From positions 496,001 through 560,000 of the forward strand of contig NZ_JAJKLK010000006.1 in NCBI RefSeq assembly GCF_020982545.1: a DNA stretch of 64,000 bases, written 5' to 3'. How positions within the stretch are numbered: the first letter of the stretch is position 1; the number at the start of each line of letters is the position of its first letter. Of the stretch, positions 62,886 to 64,000 are shown piece by piece. The notes beneath the pieces are model-generated. The model saw nothing but the letters and a program-made list of their open reading frames with translations. It was not told the origin of the DNA and ran no database searches. Position numbers and translations under genes: made by a program. Source of the stretch: Streptomyces sp. MNU76 (GTDB lineage Bacteria; Actinomycetota; Actinomycetes; Streptomycetales; Streptomycetaceae).

Positions 62886-63205
62886 CACACCGACCGATAC
62901 CGATCGGTGACCTGCGTCGGCCCCTCAACTCCCGCAGGGAAGACCGCAGTAGAACCGGACGCCACTGCTCCGATCGCAGGTTCATCACACAGGTCCATCA
63001 CATCTCGCACACCTTGGCGGATCCCACGGACCTCGACTTCCTGCAACTTTTCAGACCTCCCTGCAACCCCTCGGGTCTCCCTGCACCCATCCGAGTGGTG
63101 TTCATCCGAAGATCGACGCGCCATGAACGTCGGTCCGTGATTTCGAAGCCCACATACACATCATGAGGAAAGTACGCAAATCGCCCAACCCGAAAGTGAG
63201 GGGCC

Positions 63206-63573
63206 ATGGCCCAGAACAAGGTCATGAAGCTGTGGACCGCCATCGTCACCGCCTTCCTCGCGCTGTGCACGGCGCTCGGACTCGTCACGACCACCGCCTC
63301 GGCGGCGGTACCGCAGACCGAGACCACCCGCAACTGCGCGGCCACCGCTGCGACCCCGGCGATGTCCCTCCCGGCCCGGCCCCACGACCGCGCCCTGCCC
63401 CCACGATGAAACAGCGCATCCGCGCCGAGGCCCACGGCTCCTCCCCCTCCTGCCGTCGCCGCACGGCCCTGCACACGGCCACGGACACCGCGACGGACGT
63501 CACGGGCCAGGCAGCGGCCCCGGAGGCACCTGTGCGTGAGCCCGAGCATCCAGGCGCACCTCTCCTGCACTGA
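63206..63573 (+). CDS. DUF6344-type secreted protein (apparent frameshift)
   Basis: The N-terminal signal/TM segment (MKLWTAIVTAFLALCTALGL through TTTASAAVPQTET) is in one frame, which stops at 63409. A one-base shift in the C-run near 63402 (CTGCCCCCACG) joins it to TMKQRIRAEAHGSSPSCRRR and a stop at 63573, giving the family-like C-terminus. Either a strain-specific truncation or a base-calling error. Function unknown. ATG at 63206 with GAGGGG upstream; a second ATG six codons in is possible. Confidence 0.6.
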
Positions 63574-63643
63574 TCTGCGGCAGGCCAGGACAGACCCAGC
63601 GGCGATCTTGCGTACGACGCCCGCGGCAAGACCCTGAACAGCG

Positions 63644-63675
63644 AAGACCCTCAGCCGGACTCGGCTGAGGGTCTT
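63644..63675 (+). terminator. Terminator after the DUF6344 gene
   Basis: Perfect 14-bp stem AAGACCCTCAGCCG/CGGCTGAGGGTCTT with loop GACT and a T-rich tail. Between it and 63883 I see no gene. Confidence 0.8.
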
Positions 63676-63882
63676 TCCATGCGGCAGCGCGTTCGCGCGC
63701 AGCCCACGGGATACGCCGGGGCGGCCGGTGGAGGTGGCAAGAGAGCGCGTCGGAGCAAGTCGTCCGCTACGACTCTGTGTTGGCGTGTTGGCGGATCAGG
63801 AGAGGAGGGTGCCGAGGATGGAAGCCGTCCTGCCGCCCATCGTCGAGGTCCGCGGCATCCCATGTGTCACCCACGACAGCAA

Positions 63883-63912
63883 AGACCCCCAACCGTAACC
63901 GGTTGAGGGTCT
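63883..63912 (-). terminator. Hairpin downstream of tRNA-Ile
   Basis: 13-bp arms AGACCCCCAACCG/CGGTTGAGGGTCT with one mismatch and a 4-base loop, 6 bp beyond the encoded CCA end of the minus-strand tRNA-Ile. Confidence 0.7.
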
Positions 63913-63921
63913 TCTGTCTGG

Positions 63922-63995
63922 TGGGGCTAACAGGATTTGAACCTGTGGCCTCATCCTTATCAGGGATGCGCTCTAACCAACTGAGCTATAGCCCC
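63922..63995 (-). tRNA. tRNA-Ile (anticodon GAT)
   Basis: 74 nt on the minus strand. Acceptor GGGGCTA/TAGCCCC, D-arm GCTCAGTTGGTTAGAGC, anticodon loop CTGATAA giving GAT, T-arm ACAGGTTCAAATCCTGT. CCA is encoded at 63919-63921. Confidence 0.95.
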
Positions 63996-64000
63996 GCCGC

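Overview
The window is high-GC actinobacterial DNA, almost certainly from a Streptomyces chromosome. Evidence: GC-rich third codon positions, many GTG starts, GGAGG-type ribosome binding sites, class E sortases with an LAETG-anchored substrate, DLW-39, DUF6344 and DUF5324 proteins, and six perfect copies of the ParB site GTTTCACGTGAAAC. Gene order resembles, from memory, the stretch of the S. coelicolor chromosome on the moeA/bkd-to-gyrA side of oriC. That fits the parS density and scattered DnaA boxes. oriC, dnaA and gyrA themselves are not in the window. Layout, left to right. (1) 58-6752: minus-strand mobA-like/moeA cofactor pair, then the bkdA-bkdB-bkdC branched-chain 2-oxoacid dehydrogenase operon with the divergent Lrp-type regulator bkdR. 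(2) 6858-10870: a TetR gene overlapping a 3-hydroxyacyl-CoA dehydrogenase gene, divergent from paaN (phenylacetate-type catabolism). A 14-bp operator-like sequence in this divergent promoter recurs with one mismatch in the bkd promoter. (3) 10894-18947: rRNA/tRNA methyltransferase, HTTM and DUF5819 membrane proteins in one overlapping operon; an acyl-CoA dehydrogenase behind a KstR-like operator; rhodanese; J-domain-like protein; DUF2252 protein. (4) 19252-34491: accessory region with a secreted GH127 enzyme carrying a LamG insertion, a decayed LAETG-family surface protein, an SPFH protein, an intact LAETG surface protein, a 55-residue membrane protein, a PGRP/amidase, a SpoIIE-type phosphatase and several membrane proteins of unknown function. 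(5) 34492-40720: degraded mobile island. It contains a truncated and frameshifted Ser/Thr kinase, two small minus-strand genes, frameshifted tniA and tniB (DDE transposase and AAA+ partner), a winged-helix protein, an HTH protein and a broken transposase, ending at strong hairpins and a tRNA-Leu(CAG). (6) 41492-49628: core growth and signalling operon fhaA-fhaB-pstP-rodA-pbpA-pknB, followed by a terminator and two tandem parS sites. (7) 49800-54555: minus-strand operon for two class E sortases, a PabA-type amidotransferase, a 53-residue membrane protein, a third sortase and a DUF881 protein, joined by GTGA overlaps, divergent from crgA. (8) 54603-64000: a DnaA-box cluster, rhomboid protease, ppiA, DUF5324 gene, tRNA-Ala, HTH regulator, membrane kinase, secreted membrane-anchored protein, DLW-39, DUF6344 and tRNA-Ile. 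How the parts fit: regions 6 and 7 combine peptidoglycan synthesis, reversible Ser/Thr phosphorylation, sortase anchoring and septation control, and the LAETG protein of region 4 is a likely client of the sortases of region 7. Regions 1-3 are acyl-CoA and branched-chain catabolism with their regulators. Caution: four otherwise conserved core genes (fhaA, the 59-kb kinase, the 61-kb secreted protein, DUF6344) each show reading-frame breaks in C-rich or proline-rich tracts, so base-level errors in this assembly are a real possibility.
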